Shown: piece after piece, positions 46,101 through 57,000 of the stretch | Position numbering within the stretch: the stretch's first letter is position 1 | Layout of the letters: the number at the start of each line of letters is the position of its first letter | Assembly (NCBI RefSeq): GCF_001417775.1 | Contig: NZ_BBZJ01000044.1 | Coordinates: 1-64,000, forward strand | Reading direction: 5' to 3' | Origin: Streptomyces sp. TP-A0356 | GTDB lineage: Bacteria; Actinomycetota; Actinomycetes; Streptomycetales; Streptomycetaceae | Length of the DNA: 64,000 bases | The notes under the pieces: generated by a model | Database searches by the model: none | What the model was told of the DNA's origin: nothing | The model's input: the letters and a program-made list of their open reading frames with translations, nothing else | Translations under genes and position numbers: made by a program

Positions 46101-49100
46101 ACTGGGCGTAGGGGTCGTCGTCGGACACGAGCCGGGCGCCCGGCGGCGGCCAGGCGGCGAGGCCGTCCTCGGGGGCGTGCGGCGCGTCGGGGGCGAGGAC
46201 GCCCTGCGCGTGCCGCTCCCAGGGCCCGTCCCCGTCCGCGGCGCGTGCGAAGACGCCGAAGGAGCGTCGGCCGGTCGCGTCCGGGGCGTCCACGGTGACC
46301 TGGAGCTGCACGGCGCCCTCTCGGGGGATGACCAACGGGCTGTGCAGGGTCAGTTCGCTCACGTGGCCGCAGCCGGTGCGGTCGCCCGCGTGCACCGCGA
46401 GGTCGAGGTGACCGGTGGCCGGGAGGATGACGCGGCCGAGCACGGCGTGGTCGGCGAGCCAGGGGTGGGTGCGCAGCGACAGGCGCCCGGTGAGCAGGAC
46501 CGTGTCGGAGTCTGCGGGGGTGACGGCGGCTCCCAGGAAGGGGTGCCCGGCCGACTCCAGTCCGGCGCCGTCGAGGTCGCCGGTCCACGGCGCGCTCGCC
46601 AGCCAGTACCGGTCGCGTTGGAAGGCGTACGTGGGCAGGGGCACCGTCCGGCCGCCGGGGTGCAGCGGACGCCAGTCGACCGTGGCGCCGTGGGCGAACA
46701 GCCGGGCCACGGCCGTCAGCAGGTGCCGCTCCTCGGGACGGTCACGGCGTACGGCGGGCACGAGCAGGGCCTCTGCGCGGTCGGGAACGGCGGCCGACGC
46801 CTGGGCCAGGGCCGTGAGCGTGGCATCCGGGCCGACCTCCAGGAACCGGGCGGCTCCCAGGTCGCGCATGCGCCGTACGGCGTCGTGGAAGCGGACGGGC
46901 TCCCGCACATGCCGAACCCAGTACTCCGGATCGGTGAGCTGCTCGGCGGTGGCGGGTTCACCGGTCGTTGTGGAGACGACGGTCAGCCGGGGAGGCGCGT
47001 AGTCGAGCGTGGCCGCGACCGACCGGAAGGCGTCGAGAACCGGCTCCATCAGCGGCGAGTGGAAGGCGTGGCTGACGCGGAGCCGGGAGGTCCTGCGTCC
47101 CATGGCGGCCACCGCCGCCGCCACCTCGGCGACTGCCTCCTCGGTGCCGGAGACGACGGTGGCGGCCGGTCCGTTGACGGCGGCGACGCCGACCTCCGAG
47201 GCACGGCCGGCGAGGAGGGGCAGCACCTCTTCCTCGGAGACCTGGAGGGACACCATGGCGCCCCCGGCGGGCAGTTCCTGCATGAGGCGTCCGCGGGCGG
47301 CGACCAGGGTGCAGGCATCGTCGAGTGAGAGCACCCCGGCGACGTGTGCCGCGGCGAGTTCGCCGACGGAGTGGCCGGCGAGCAGGTCCGGGCGCAGGCC
47401 CCAGGACTCCAGCAACCGGAAGAGGGCCACCTCGAAGGCGAACAGTGCGGGCTGGGCGTGTTCGGTGCGGTCGAGCCGGTCGGCGGCGGCGCCGTCGGAC
47501 CCGTCCGCGCCGAGGACGAGGTCCCGCAGCCCGGGGATGCGCGCGCAGACCTCGTCGAGGGCGGCGGCGAAGACGGGGTACGTGGCGTGGAGTTCGCGCC
47601 CCATGCCAGGGCGTTGGGCGCCCTGCCCGGTGAAGAGGAAGGCGGTCTTGCCTTCCGGACGGGCCGTGCCGGTCACCGTGTCGGAACCGGGGGCGCCCGC
47701 GGCCAGTTCCCCGAGGCCGCGCAGGAGTGCGGCCCGGTCGGCGCCGATGAGGACGGCGCGGTGCTCGAAGTGGGTGCGGGTGGTGGCGAGGGACAGGCCG
47801 ATGTCGTGCAGGCCGACGTCCGGTTCGGCGAGGACGCGGTCCCGTAGGCGTGCCGCCTGAGCGTGCAGACCGGCGGTGTCGCGGGCGCTGAGCACCCAGG
47901 GGACGAGCCTTCCGGGAGCGGCTTGTGGCCGCGGGGCGTCCGGTTCGGCGGTGGCGTCCTCGGGGGATTCGAGGATGACGTGCGCGTTGGTGCCGCTGAT
48001 ACCGAAGGAGGAGACACCCGCCCGGAGCGGACGTCCCGGATCCCGCCGCCACCGCTGACCTTCCGTCAGCAGACGTACCTCACCCGCCTCCCAGTCCACA
48101 TGAGAAGACGGCACATCCACATGCAGCGTCGCCGGCAACAACCCGTGCCGCATCGCCAGCACCATCTTGATCACACCCGCCACACCGGCACCCGCCTGCG
48201 TATGACCGATGTTCGACTTCACCGACCCCAGCCACACCGGCCGCCCCTCCGGCCGGTCCTGACCATACGTGGCGATCACCGCCTGCGCCTCGATCGGATC
48301 ACCCAGCCTCGTCCCCGTACCGTGCGCCTCCACCACATCGACATCGGCGGGACGCAGACCCGCGTCCGCCAGCGCGGCACGGATCACCCGCTGCTGGGAC
48401 GGCCCGTTGGGCGCGGTCAGGCCGTTGGAGGCGCCGTCCTGGTTGACCGCCGAGCCCCGCACCACGGCCAGCACCGGATGGCCGTTGCGGCGGGCGTCGG
48501 ACAGCCGCTCCACCAGCAGCAGACCGCCGCCCTCGGAGAACCCGGTGCCATCGGCCGCGTCCGCGAACGCCTTGCACCGCCCGTCCGCCGCAAGCCCCCG
48601 CTGCCGGCTGAAGTCCACGAACAGACCGGGGGTCGACATGACGGTGACGCCCCCGGCCAGCGCGAGGTCCGACTCGCCGGAACGCAGCGACTGGACGGCC
48701 AGGTGCAGTGCGACCAGGGAGGCGGAGCAGGCGGTGTCCACGGTCACCGCCGGCCCCTCCAGCCCGAAGGTGTAGGAGAGCCGGCCGGACATGACACTGG
48801 CCGAGTTTCCGGTGCCGAGATGGGCACTGGTGTCCTCTCCCACGGCGAGGGGCCGCGAGGAGTAGTCCTGGTAGTTGGTGCCGGCGAAGACTCCGGTACG
48901 GCTGCCGCGCAGGGTCCGCGGATCGATACCGGCCCGCTCGAACGCCTCCCACGCCATCTCCAGCAGCAGACGCTGCTGCGGATCCATCGCCGTCGCCTCA
49001 CGCGGCGAGATGTTGAAGAACACCGGATCGAAGTCGGCGAAGCCGGAGAGGAAACCGCCGGCCAGGGTGGAGGTGTGGCCGGCCCTGCCCGGCTCCGGGT

Positions 49101-52100
49101 CGTACAGCGCCTCCAGGTCCCAGTCGCGGTCCTCCGGGAAGGGGCCCATGGCGTCGGTACCGTCGGCGAGCAGCCGCCAGAACCCCTCGGGCGTCTCGAC
49201 GTCCCGCGGGAAACGGCACGCCATGCCGACGATGACCACCGGGTCGTCGTCGGTCGCCGTCGCGGATCCCACCGGCGCGGCGGCGGGCGCGGCGGCCGGG
49301 GCCAGGCCGGCGCTGAGGTGCTCGGCGAGCGCGGCGGGCGTCGGGTAGTCGTAGACGAGCGTGGCCGGCAGGCGCATCCCGGTCGCCTCGCCCAGGGAGT
49401 TGCGCAGTTCCACCGCGGTCAGCGAGTCGAAGCCGAGTTCGCGGAAGGCACGGGCCGGTTCGACGTCGTCGGGGCTGGGATGGTTGAGGACGTACGCGAT
49501 ATGGGCCCGGACGAGCTGGAGCAGGGCGTGCCTGCGGTCGCCCTCGCCGAGGGCGGCGAGTTGTTCGGCCAGTCGGGCCCCGCCCCCCTGGTCCTGCTCC
49601 GGTGCGGTGCGGCGGGCGTCCGCCAGAATGCGGCGCAGATCGGGCAGGTCGGCATACAGGCGCCGGGGTCGGCTCCTGGCGAGTTCGGCGCCGAACACCT
49701 CCCAGTCGATGTCGGTCACGACGAGGGCCGTGTCGTCATGGTCGAGCGCCTGCTGCAGCGCGGTGACGGCGATGTCCGGGTCCATCAGGCGGACTCCGTG
49801 GCGCTGGAGCCGTTCGCCGACGGTTCCCGCGGCCATGCCGCCGTGTGCCCAGGCGCTCCAGGCGACGGCCGTCGCCGGCAGTCCCCGCGCGCGCCGGTGC
49901 TCGGCGAGGGCGTCGAGCAAGGCGTTGCCGGGCGCGTAGTTGCCGTGCCCTGGGCTGCCGAAGACGCCGGTGGCGGAGGAGAAGAGCACGAAGGCGGAGA
50001 GGTCGAGGCCGGCGGTCGCGGCGTCGAGGTTGAGTGCGCCCTGGACCTTGACGCGCAGCACGTCCGCGAGCCGTTCCGGGGTCAGGGAACCGATGACGCC
50101 GTCGTCGAGGACGGCCGCGGTGTGGAAGACCGCGGTCAGCGGACGTTCCGCGGGCACGGTGGCGAGCAGGGCCGCGAGGGCGTCCGGGTCGGCGACGTCG
50201 CAGCGGGCGAGTTCGGCGCGGGCGCCGAGCTCGGCGAGTTCGGCGACGAAGTCCTGGGCGCCGTCGGCTTCGGGGCCCGACCGGCTGACGAGCAGCAGGT
50301 CGCGGGCTCCGCAGCGGGCGAGCCAGCGGGCGACGTGGCGGCCGAGGGCGCCGGTGCCGCCGGTGACGAGGACGGTGCCGTCCGGGCGCCAGCGCCGGCC
50401 TCCGGGCAGGCCTCCGGTGGCGGCGCGCACGAGCCTGCGGCCGAGGACGCCGGTGGCACGGACGGCGACCTGGTCCTCGGCGTCCGTACCGGCGAGCACG
50501 GCGACGAGCCGGTCACCGGCCCGGTCGTCGAGGTCGGGCGGCAGATCGGCGAGGCCACCCCAGCAGTCGGCCTGTTCGGCGGCGACGACGCGCCCGAATC
50601 CCCAGACGAGGGACTGGGCGGGGGCGTCCACTCCCGCGCCGGTCCGGGTGGCGACCGCGCCGCGGGTGACGAACCACACCGGCAGGTGCGCGTTGAGGTC
50701 GTCCAGCGCCTGGACGAGGGCGACGGTCCCGGCGAAGCCGCTGGGCAGGGTGGGGAGTCCGGGGTGCGGTTCCTCGTCCAGGGCGAGCAGCGAAAGGACG
50801 CCGGTGGCTTCGTGGACGACGTCGGAGAGGGCCTCCGAGACCGCCGCGCGGTCGTCGGCACCGCCGACCACCACGGTGACACGGCGGGCACCGGCGCGTT
50901 CGAGGGCCGCGCCGACGACGGCGGCCTCCGGCCCGTCCTCGTGGCCGCGGGGCACGACGAGGAGCCAGGTGCCGGTGAGCGCCGGGGTGGGCCGGTCCTC
51001 GACGGCGTGCCAGGCGATGCGGTAGCGCCAGCGGTCCGCGACGGCGTACTCGGCGCCGCGTCGGCGGTACTGGGCGAGGGCCGGTACGAGGGTGGAGACG
51101 GCGTCGCGGTCGAGTCCGAGCGCGGCGGAGAGGGCGGGCAGGTCGGAGTTCTCGACGGCTGCCCAGAACGGCGCGTCGGCCGCGTCGTCCTGCCGGGCCG
51201 ACGGCTCGGCGGCGGACGTGAACTCGGGCCAGTACCGGCGTCGTTGGAAGGCGTAGACGGGAAGGTCGACGCGGCGGCCGGGAGCCCCGTGGACGGTCGC
51301 CCAGTCGACGTCCCCGCCGCGCACGGACAGCTCGGCGACGGACAGCAGGAACCGCTCCGGGCCGCCCTCGGAGCGCCGGAGCGTCCCGAGGACCGCACCG
51401 CCGCCCGCGCCCAGCGCGTCGAGGATGTCGCCCACCGCGGTGGTGACCACCGGGTGCGGGCTGACCTCGACGAACACCTGGTGCTCCGCGGCGGCCAGGG
51501 CCTTCACGGCGTCCTCGAAGCGGACGGTCTGCCGGATGTTGGCGTACCAGTAGGCGGCGTCCAGCCGCGTGGTGTCCTCGATCCGGCCCCCGGTGACGGT
51601 GGAGTAGAACGGCACGTCGGCGGGCAGCGGACGCACGGGCGCGAAGCCGGCCAGCAGGGCGTCGCGGACCTCCTCGACCTGGACGGAGTGGGAGGCGTAG
51701 TCGACCGGGACGCGGCGGGCGCGCACCCCCTCCGCGGTCAGCTCGTCGAGGAGTTCCAGGAGCGCGGCCTCCTCGCCGGAGACCACGACGGAACGCGGTC
51801 CGCTCACCGAGCCCACGGAGATCCGCCCGTTCCAGCGGGCGAGGCGCTGCTCCACCTCCGCCAGCGGCAGGGGCAGGGAGGCCATGCCGCCGCGGCCCGC
51901 GATGGCGGTCAGTTCCCGGGAGCGGGTGACGACGACACGTGCCGCGTCCTGGAGGGTCAGCGCTCCCGCGACATGGGCGGCCGCGATCTCGCCCTGGCTC
52001 TGCCCGACGACCGCGGCGGGGCGGACACCGCAGGACTGCCACAGCCGGGCGAGGGCCACGCACACGACGAACAGGGTCGGCTGGACGACGTCGAGGCGCT

Positions 52101-54003
52101 CCAGCGACGGGGCGCCCTCCGCACGGCGCAGCACGTCGAGGACCGACCAGTCCGTGAACTGTTCGACGGCCCGGGCCACTTCGTCGAAGTGGGCGCGGAA
52201 CCGTCCGTCGTCGGCGTCGAGCAGCCCGGTGGCCATCTCCTCCCACTGCGCGCCCTGGCCGGGGAAGAGGAAGACGGGGCCGCCCTCGGTGTCGGCGACG
52301 CCGTTCGCCACGGCGGGGGCAGGAGTGCCCTCGGCCACGGCGGTGAGGCCGCGCAGGAGTTCGTCGTGGTCGTGGGCGACGACGACGGCGCGGTGTTCCA
52401 GCGCGGGGCGGGTGGCGGCCAGGGACCAGGCGAGGTCCGCGGGCGACTGGGTGCGGCCGGGGCCGGTCCGCAGGTGCGCGTGGAGCCGCGCGGCCTGATC
52501 GCGCAGGGCCCCGGCGGTGCGGCCGGAGACCGGGAAGGCGAACGGGCCGCGCGCGGCGGGACGGGGCGCCTGGCCGGTGGTGTCGCCGGGGTCGTGCGGG
52601 GAGGCGTCCGGCTTCCCCTCCTCCAGCGGGGGCTGCTCCAGGATGACGTGCGCGTTGGTGCCGCTCACGCCGAACGACGAGACGCCGCAGCGTCGCGGCC
52701 GGTCGGTACGCGGCCAGGGGCGGGTGCCGGTGAGGAGTTCCACGTTGCCCGCGGACCAGTCGACGTGCGTGGAGGGCCGGTCGACGTGGAGAGTGGGCGG
52801 CAGGAGCGCCTCGCGCAGCGCGAGGACCATCTTGATGACGCCGGCGACGCCCGCCGCGGCCTGGGTGTGCCCGATGTTGGACTTCACCGAGCCGAGCCAC
52901 AGCGGCCGGTCGGCGGGCCGGTCCTGGCCGTAGGTGGCGAGGAGGGCCTGGGCCTCGATGGGATCGCCGAGCGTGGTGCCGGTGCCGTGCGCCTCGACGG
53001 CGTCCACGTCGGCCGGCGACAGGCCCGCCGCGGTGAGGGCCTGCCAGATGACTCGTTCCTGGGAGGGGCCGTTGGGCGCGGTCAGCCCGTTGGAGGCACC
53101 GTCCTGGTTGACGGCCGAGCCGCGCACCACGGCGAGGACGGGGTGGCCGTGGCGGCGGGCGTCCGACAGCCGCTCCACGACGAGGACGCCCGCGCCCTCG
53201 CCCCACGCGGTGCCGTCGGCGGCGTCGGCGAAGGCGCGGCAGCGCCCGTCCGGCGACAGCCCGCGCTGCCGGCTGAACTCCAGGAAGACCGTGGGCGTCG
53301 ACATGACGGTGACGCCGCCCGCGAGCGCCAGGTCGCACTCGCCCGCCCGCAGCGCCTGCGCCGCGAGGTGCAGGGCGACCAGGGAGGAGGAGCACGCCGT
53401 GTCGACCGAGACGGCGGGGCCTTCCAGGCCCAGCGTGTACGAGATGCGCCCGGACACCACGCTCGAGGCGTTGCCGACACCGTCGTCACCGGCGTTGTCG
53501 GACAGGCTCAACAGGGTCGTGTAGTCCTGCAGATTGGTGCCGGCGAAGACCCCGGTGCGGCTGCCGCGCAGGGACAGCGGGTCGATGCCCGCGCGCTCCA
53601 GCGCCTCCCAGCAGATCTCCAGCAGGAGCCGCTGCTGGGGGTCGGTGCCGACGGCCTCACGGGGTGAGATGCCGAAGAAGCCGGCGTCGAAGTCCCCCAC
53701 ACGGTCGACGAACCCGCCGAGACGGGTGTAGCTCTTGCCCGGGGCACCGGGCTCCGGGTCGTACAGCGCGTCGACGTCCCAGCCCCGTTCCGCGGGCCAC
53801 TCGCTCATGACGTCGGTGCCCGACCGCAGCAGACCCCACAGGTCGTCCGGATCACTGACGCCTCCGGGGAAGCGGCAGCCCATCGAGACGATGGCTATCG
53901 GTTCCCGGTGGCGCTCCTGGGCTTCGCGCAGCCTCTGCCGCGTCTGGTGAAGATCGGCCGTGACCTTCCTCAGGTAGCCGAGGAGCTTCTCCTCATCGCT
54001 CAT
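43108..54003 (-). CDS. Terminal two-module PKS with thioesterase (KS-AT-KR-ACP, KS-AT-DH-KR-ACP-TE)
   Basis: A protein of 3631 residues. I chose the ATG at 54003 (MSDEEKLLGYL) after GGGTGAGAG; an in-frame start at 54054 would overlap the previous gene. N-terminal coiled-coil docking segment 1-40. Module 1: KS (TACSSSL near 203), AT with GQSQGE and YASH (methylmalonyl), no DH, KR with GGTGALG and LDD, ACP near 1524. Module 2: KS (TACSASL near 1758), AT with GHSVGE and HAFH (malonyl), intact DH (HAVLGRVILP, DAAVQ), KR with GATGTLG and VDD, ACP near 3287. The C-terminal 300 residues are a thioesterase with nucleophile motif GSSSGG near 3481, in which the usual His of GHSxG is Ser, and NHF near 3605. 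It is therefore the last protein of the assembly line and releases the chain, probably as a macrolactone. Confidence 0.96.
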   Translation of the reverse strand: MSDEEKLLGYLRKVTADLHQTRQRLREAQERHREPIAIVSMGCRFPGGVSDPDDLWGLLRSGTDVMSEWPAERGWDVDALYDPEPGAPGKSYTRLGGFVDRVGDFDAGFFGISPREAVGTDPQQRLLLEICWEALERAGIDPLSLRGSRTGVFAGTNLQDYTTLLSLSDNAGDDGVGNASSVVSGRISYTLGLEGPAVSVDTACSSSLVALHLAAQALRAGECDLALAGGVTVMSTPTVFLEFSRQRGLSPDGRCRAFADAADGTAWGEGAGVLVVERLSDARRHGHPVLAVVRGSAVNQDGASNGLTAPNGPSQERVIWQALTAAGLSPADVDAVEAHGTGTTLGDPIEAQALLATYGQDRPADRPLWLGSVKSNIGHTQAAAGVAGVIKMVLALREALLPPTLHVDRPSTHVDWSAGNVELLTGTRPWPRTDRPRRCGVSSFGVSGTNAHVILEQPPLEEGKPDASPHDPGDTTGQAPRPAARGPFAFPVSGRTAGALRDQAARLHAHLRTGPGRTQSPADLAWSLAATRPALEHRAVVVAHDHDELLRGLTAVAEGTPAPAVANGVADTEGGPVFLFPGQGAQWEEMATGLLDADDGRFRAHFDEVARAVEQFTDWSVLDVLRRAEGAPSLERLDVVQPTLFVVCVALARLWQSCGVRPAAVVGQSQGEIAAAHVAGALTLQDAARVVVTRSRELTAIAGRGGMASLPLPLAEVEQRLARWNGRISVGSVSGPRSVVVSGEEAALLELLDELTAEGVRARRVPVDYASHSVQVEEVRDALLAGFAPVRPLPADVPFYSTVTGGRIEDTTRLDAAYWYANIRQTVRFEDAVKALAAAEHQVFVEVSPHPVVTTAVGDILDALGAGGGAVLGTLRRSEGGPERFLLSVAELSVRGGDVDWATVHGAPGRRVDLPVYAFQRRRYWPEFTSAAEPSARQDDAADAPFWAAVENSDLPALSAALGLDRDAVSTLVPALAQYRRRGAEYAVADRWRYRIAWHAVEDRPTPALTGTWLLVVPRGHEDGPEAAVVGAALERAGARRVTVVVGGADDRAAVSEALSDVVHEATGVLSLLALDEEPHPGLPTLPSGFAGTVALVQALDDLNAHLPVWFVTRGAVATRTGAGVDAPAQSLVWGFGRVVAAEQADCWGGLADLPPDLDDRAGDRLVAVLAGTDAEDQVAVRATGVLGRRLVRAATGGLPGGRRWRPDGTVLVTGGTGALGRHVARWLARCGARDLLLVSRSGPEADGAQDFVAELAELGARAELARCDVADPDALAALLATVPAERPLTAVFHTAAVLDDGVIGSLTPERLADVLRVKVQGALNLDAATAGLDLSAFVLFSSATGVFGSPGHGNYAPGNALLDALAEHRRARGLPATAVAWSAWAHGGMAAGTVGERLQRHGVRLMDPDIAVTALQQALDHDDTALVVTDIDWEVFGAELARSRPRRLYADLPDLRRILADARRTAPEQDQGGGARLAEQLAALGEGDRRHALLQLVRAHIAYVLNHPSPDDVEPARAFRELGFDSLTAVELRNSLGEATGMRLPATLVYDYPTPAALAEHLSAGLAPAAAPAAAPVGSATATDDDPVVIVGMACRFPRDVETPEGFWRLLADGTDAMGPFPEDRDWDLEALYDPEPGRAGHTSTLAGGFLSGFADFDPVFFNISPREATAMDPQQRLLLEMAWEAFERAGIDPRTLRGSRTGVFAGTNYQDYSSRPLAVGEDTSAHLGTGNSASVMSGRLSYTFGLEGPAVTVDTACSASLVALHLAVQSLRSGESDLALAGGVTVMSTPGLFVDFSRQRGLAADGRCKAFADAADGTGFSEGGGLLLVERLSDARRNGHPVLAVVRGSAVNQDGASNGLTAPNGPSQQRVIRAALADAGLRPADVDVVEAHGTGTRLGDPIEAQAVIATYGQDRPEGRPVWLGSVKSNIGHTQAGAGVAGVIKMVLAMRHGLLPATLHVDVPSSHVDWEAGEVRLLTEGQRWRRDPGRPLRAGVSSFGISGTNAHVILESPEDATAEPDAPRPQAAPGRLVPWVLSARDTAGLHAQAARLRDRVLAEPDVGLHDIGLSLATTRTHFEHRAVLIGADRAALLRGLGELAAGAPGSDTVTGTARPEGKTAFLFTGQGAQRPGMGRELHATYPVFAAALDEVCARIPGLRDLVLGADGSDGAAADRLDRTEHAQPALFAFEVALFRLLESWGLRPDLLAGHSVGELAAAHVAGVLSLDDACTLVAARGRLMQELPAGGAMVSLQVSEEEVLPLLAGRASEVGVAAVNGPAATVVSGTEEAVAEVAAAVAAMGRRTSRLRVSHAFHSPLMEPVLDAFRSVAATLDYAPPRLTVVSTTTGEPATAEQLTDPEYWVRHVREPVRFHDAVRRMRDLGAARFLEVGPDATLTALAQASAAVPDRAEALLVPAVRRDRPEERHLLTAVARLFAHGATVDWRPLHPGGRTVPLPTYAFQRDRYWLASAPWTGDLDGAGLESAGHPFLGAAVTPADSDTVLLTGRLSLRTHPWLADHAVLGRVILPATGHLDLAVHAGDRTGCGHVSELTLHSPLVIPREGAVQLQVTVDAPDATGRRSFGVFARAADGDGPWERHAQGVLAPDAPHAPEDGLAAWPPPGARLVSDDDPYAQFATAGFDYGPSFRGLRTVWRRGEEVFAEVALPEPYRADAARFGLHPALLDAAVQALLVTQPGPEADKPSHDEAMLPFAWNGLTLHAEGATELRVRLTPAGHPHGYCVLVTDATGSPVASAASLTLRTVPADRPEDGPRQRPELLRLDWQPATPAPAPPRPESLRWIILGDGDDRVARALDSSGVHLETYADLEALGKAVATGMTMPDLVLVAPDPHRTPEAAVSEAVRGLLSRAHDRIREWLADERFAGSRLVFVTRGALATGHDTGVPDVTGPALWGLVRSAQAEHPGRFQLVDLPPAPDPSDDRAILAAVACGGPQSALRDGQVLQPRIAPADGTATPPDLTSGTVLVTGATGTLGRTVARHLVTAHGVRSLLLSSRRGRGADGADDLVAELTALGARVHLDSCDMAERAEVERLLSRVPGDAPLNAVIHAAGVVDDATVTALDGPRFDRVLRPKADGAWLLHDLTADLNLAAFVLFSSAAGTFGSPGQANYAAANAFLDGLAAHRRARGLPAASLAWGLWETTSGMTAGLSATDRRRMARGGMRPLSTQDALSLLDSALTADHAALLAMDTRAGRAGVEALLRPATTAPARRSAATAPGAPTVPALLAGRGPEGRRRVLVELVRDLAATVLGHASADGVAADRLFTEQGFDSLTVVELRNQLASATALQLPPTLLFDHPTPEALAAHLDTQLLDADTAPAGPAPAPRTGEPAARFEDTLGGLFKRACETGRVNEGFALLQAAAELRPTFGSPAELATVPEAIRLSAGDRAAPLVCFSSYVALAGVHQYARFASAFRGQRDVWALPTQGFGAGETLPASFDAVAELHAEAVARTAGDGPVVLLGSSSGGVLALAAARRLQEQGRPPAAVVLLDTYMPRADSPFLRFSQQMLGGMFDRESMFAHMDTDRLTAMSWYVALIGEWEPGPLDSPVLLVRSSEPPVPPEPGTELPAEQWQTSWDRAHTVVDVPGNHFTMMEAHARSTAEATGDWLTRLSG

Positions 54004-54040
54004 GTGTCTCTCACCCGTTTCCCGGTCCGTGGCCGTGCGC

Positions 54041-57000
54041 TCAGGAGATCCCAAGATCGTTCTCGATGAAGTCGAAGATCTCGTCCGCCGCGGCGGAGTT
54101 GATCCGGTCGCTGACGTCGTCCGTCGTCGCCGTGCTCGGGGTCGACGCGACCCGGTCGGCGCCGTCCCAGCGGGCGAGCAGCGCCTTGAGCCGTAGGGCG
54201 ATCCGGTCGCGACGGGCGTCGTCCTCGGGCAGCCCGGCCAGGGCTTCGTCGAGCCGGTCGATGTCGGCGAGCACGGCGGCGGCGCCGTCGGTGCCCTCGG
54301 TCAGCCGGCCGCGCAGGTACCCGGCGAGCGCGGCGGCGTTGGGCTGGTCGAACAGCAGGGTCGCGGGCAGCCGGAGCCCGGTCGCCGCGCCGAGACGATT
54401 GCGCAGTTCGACCGCCATCAGGGAGTCGAAGCCGAGCGCGTTGAAGGCGCGGGTGGCGGCGACCTTGTCGGTCGAGGCGTGTCCCAGGACGCCGGCGGCC
54501 TCCGCGCGCACCAGGGAGACCAGCGTGCGTTCCCGCTCCGCGGGGGACATCCCGGTGAGCCGGTCGCGCAACGCCTGCGCCGCCTGTGTGCCGCCGGCCG
54601 CGTCGGAGACCGCGGACGCGAGGTCACGCACCTCCGGCAGGTCGGACAGCAACGGGCTGCGCCGGGCCGAGGTGAAGCCGGGCGCGAAGCGGGCCCAGTC
54701 CACGTCGGCGACGGCCACCACCGCCTCGCCGCGGGCCACGGCCCGTCCGAGCGCCCGGGGTGCCCGTGCGGGGTCCAGCAGGGCCATCCCGCCGCGCCGC
54801 ATGCGCTGTTCGGTGCCGGACGTCTTCGTCGCCATGCCGCCGCCGGCCCAGGGTCCCCAGGCGATCGACGTCGCCGGGAGCCCGGCGGCCCGCCGCCGCT
54901 CGGCGAGAGCGTCGAGACAGGCGTTGGCGGCGGCGTAGTTGGCCTGGCCGATGGAGCCGATGGTCCCGGAGACCGAGGAGTACAGGACGAACGCGTACAG
55001 GTGCCGGTCCCGGGTGAGTTCGTCGAGGTTCCGGGCGGCGGCCAGCTTCGGCCGCAGCACGGCCTCCAGGCTCGTGGCGTCCAGGTTGTCGATCAACCGG
55101 TCGTCGAGGGCGCCCGCAGCGTGCACGACGGCGTCCACCGGGTGTTCGTCGAGCAGCGCGGACAGCGCCGCACGATCCGCGATGTCGCAGGCGACCAGGG
55201 CGAGTTCGGCCCCGGTGCCGGCGAGGGACTCCCGCAGCCGGGTCGCTCCTTCGGAGTCGCCGCCGGAGCGGCTCGCCACGACCAGGCGCGTGGCGCCCTG
55301 TTCGGCGAGCCAGACCGCGGTCCGCACGCCCAGCGCCCCGGTGCCGCCCGTGAGCAGGACCGTGCCCTTCCAGTCCGGCCCGGGGCCCGGGTCGGCGGGC
55401 GGTGCGAGGCGGACGAGGCGGCGCAGGAAGGTTCCGGAGGGACGGACTGCCACCTGGTCCTCGCCGTCGGGCGCGGTCAGGACGGCGCACAACCGCCGGG
55501 CGACGTCCTCGGCGACGGCGGCGCCGGTACCGGCCGGAAGGTCCACAAGACCGCCCCAGTTCTGCGGGTACTCCAGGGCGGCGGAGCGGCCGAAGCCCCA
55601 GACCGCGGCCTGTTCGGGCGAGGCGGGCGCCTCCTGTCCGGGGGCACCGACGGCGCCGGCCGTCAGGCACCACAGCGGCACGGCGGTGGTGGCGGCCGAC
55701 TCCTCGGACAGGGCCTGGACAAGGGCGAGTGTCGCGGCGAGTCCGGCCGGCGTCGACGGGTGCTCCGGCAGCGGACGTTCGTCGGCGGCCAGCAACGACA
55801 GGATCCCGGTGAGGTCCGGTCCGTCGGTGGTGTCGCGGAGCGCGGCGAGGCGGGCCGCGAGCGTCGCGGGGCCGGCGGCGGCGCAGTCGACGGGCAGCGG
55901 TGTGACGTGTCCGCCGTGCGCGGTGAGCGCGTCGGCGATCGAAGCGGCCCAGGCGCCGTCGGCGAGTTCCACGGGCACGGGCATCAGCCAGTGCCCGGTG
56001 AGGGTCGCGGAGCCTGCCTCGGGTGCGGGCCGCCAGGTGACGCGGTGGTCCAGGCGGCTTTCCTCGGACTGGCGGAGCCGGTCGCGGCGCCAGGACGCCA
56101 GAGCGGGCAGGACGGCACTGAGCGGGGCGTCCTCGGTGAGGTCGAGCCGGCCGGCGAGCGCGGCCGGGTCGGAGCGCTCGACGAGGTCCCAGAACGGTGC
56201 GTCCTCCGCGCGGGCGGCCGCGGCCGAGGACTCCAGCCAGTATCGCTCGCGCTGGAACGCGTAGGTGGGCAGGTCGACGCGGCGGGCGTCGGCATCGTGC
56301 AGCCGCGCGAGGTCCACCTCGCAGCCGCGGGCGTGCAGCCGGCCGGCCGCGAGCAGGGCGGCGCGGACCTCGGCGGCGTCGCGCCGCATGAGCGGCACGG
56401 CGTCGGCGGTGGCGGGGTCCTGGACGCTGTCGCGGACCATGGTGGTGAGCGTGGCGTCGGCGCCCAGTTCGAGGTACGTGGTGACGCCCTCGGCCTCCAG
56501 GGTGCGTACGCCGTCGGCGAACCGCACGGCCGCGCGGATGTGCCGGGTCCAGTGGGCGGCCGAGCACAGGTCCTCGTCCGTGGCGACGCCGCCGGTGAGA
56601 TTGGTGACCACGGGCACCGTGGGCGGCGCGTAGCGGACACCCGCGGCGACCTGTTCGAACTCCTGGAGCATCGCGTCCATGTGCGGTGAGTGGAAGGCGT
56701 GGCTGACCCGCAGTCGCCGGGACCTGCGGCCGCGCGCGGCCAACTCGGCGGCGACGCGCTCCACTTCGTCCGTGTCGCCGGAGAGCACCACGGAGGCAGG
56801 GCCGTTGAGCGCGGCTATCGCGACGCGCTCCTCCTGGCCGTCGAGGAGCGGGCGCACCTCGTCCTCGGTGGCCGCGACGGCGATCATCGCGCCGCCCTCG
56901 GGCAGTGCCTGCATCAGCCGGCCGCGGGCGGCGACGAGCGCGCAGGCGTCCGGGAGGGTCAGGACGCCCGCGGCGTGCGCGGCGGTCAACTCGCCGATCG

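Noticed and set aside
47863..53667. A rightward open frame of 1934 codons antisense to the terminal PKS
   Set aside because: Same reasons: low-complexity composition, and the minus strand encodes complete PKS domains throughout.
54004..54054. Upstream start at 54054 for the terminal PKS
   Set aside because: It would overlap the previous gene; the ATG at 54003 has a ribosome site and a canonical docking start.
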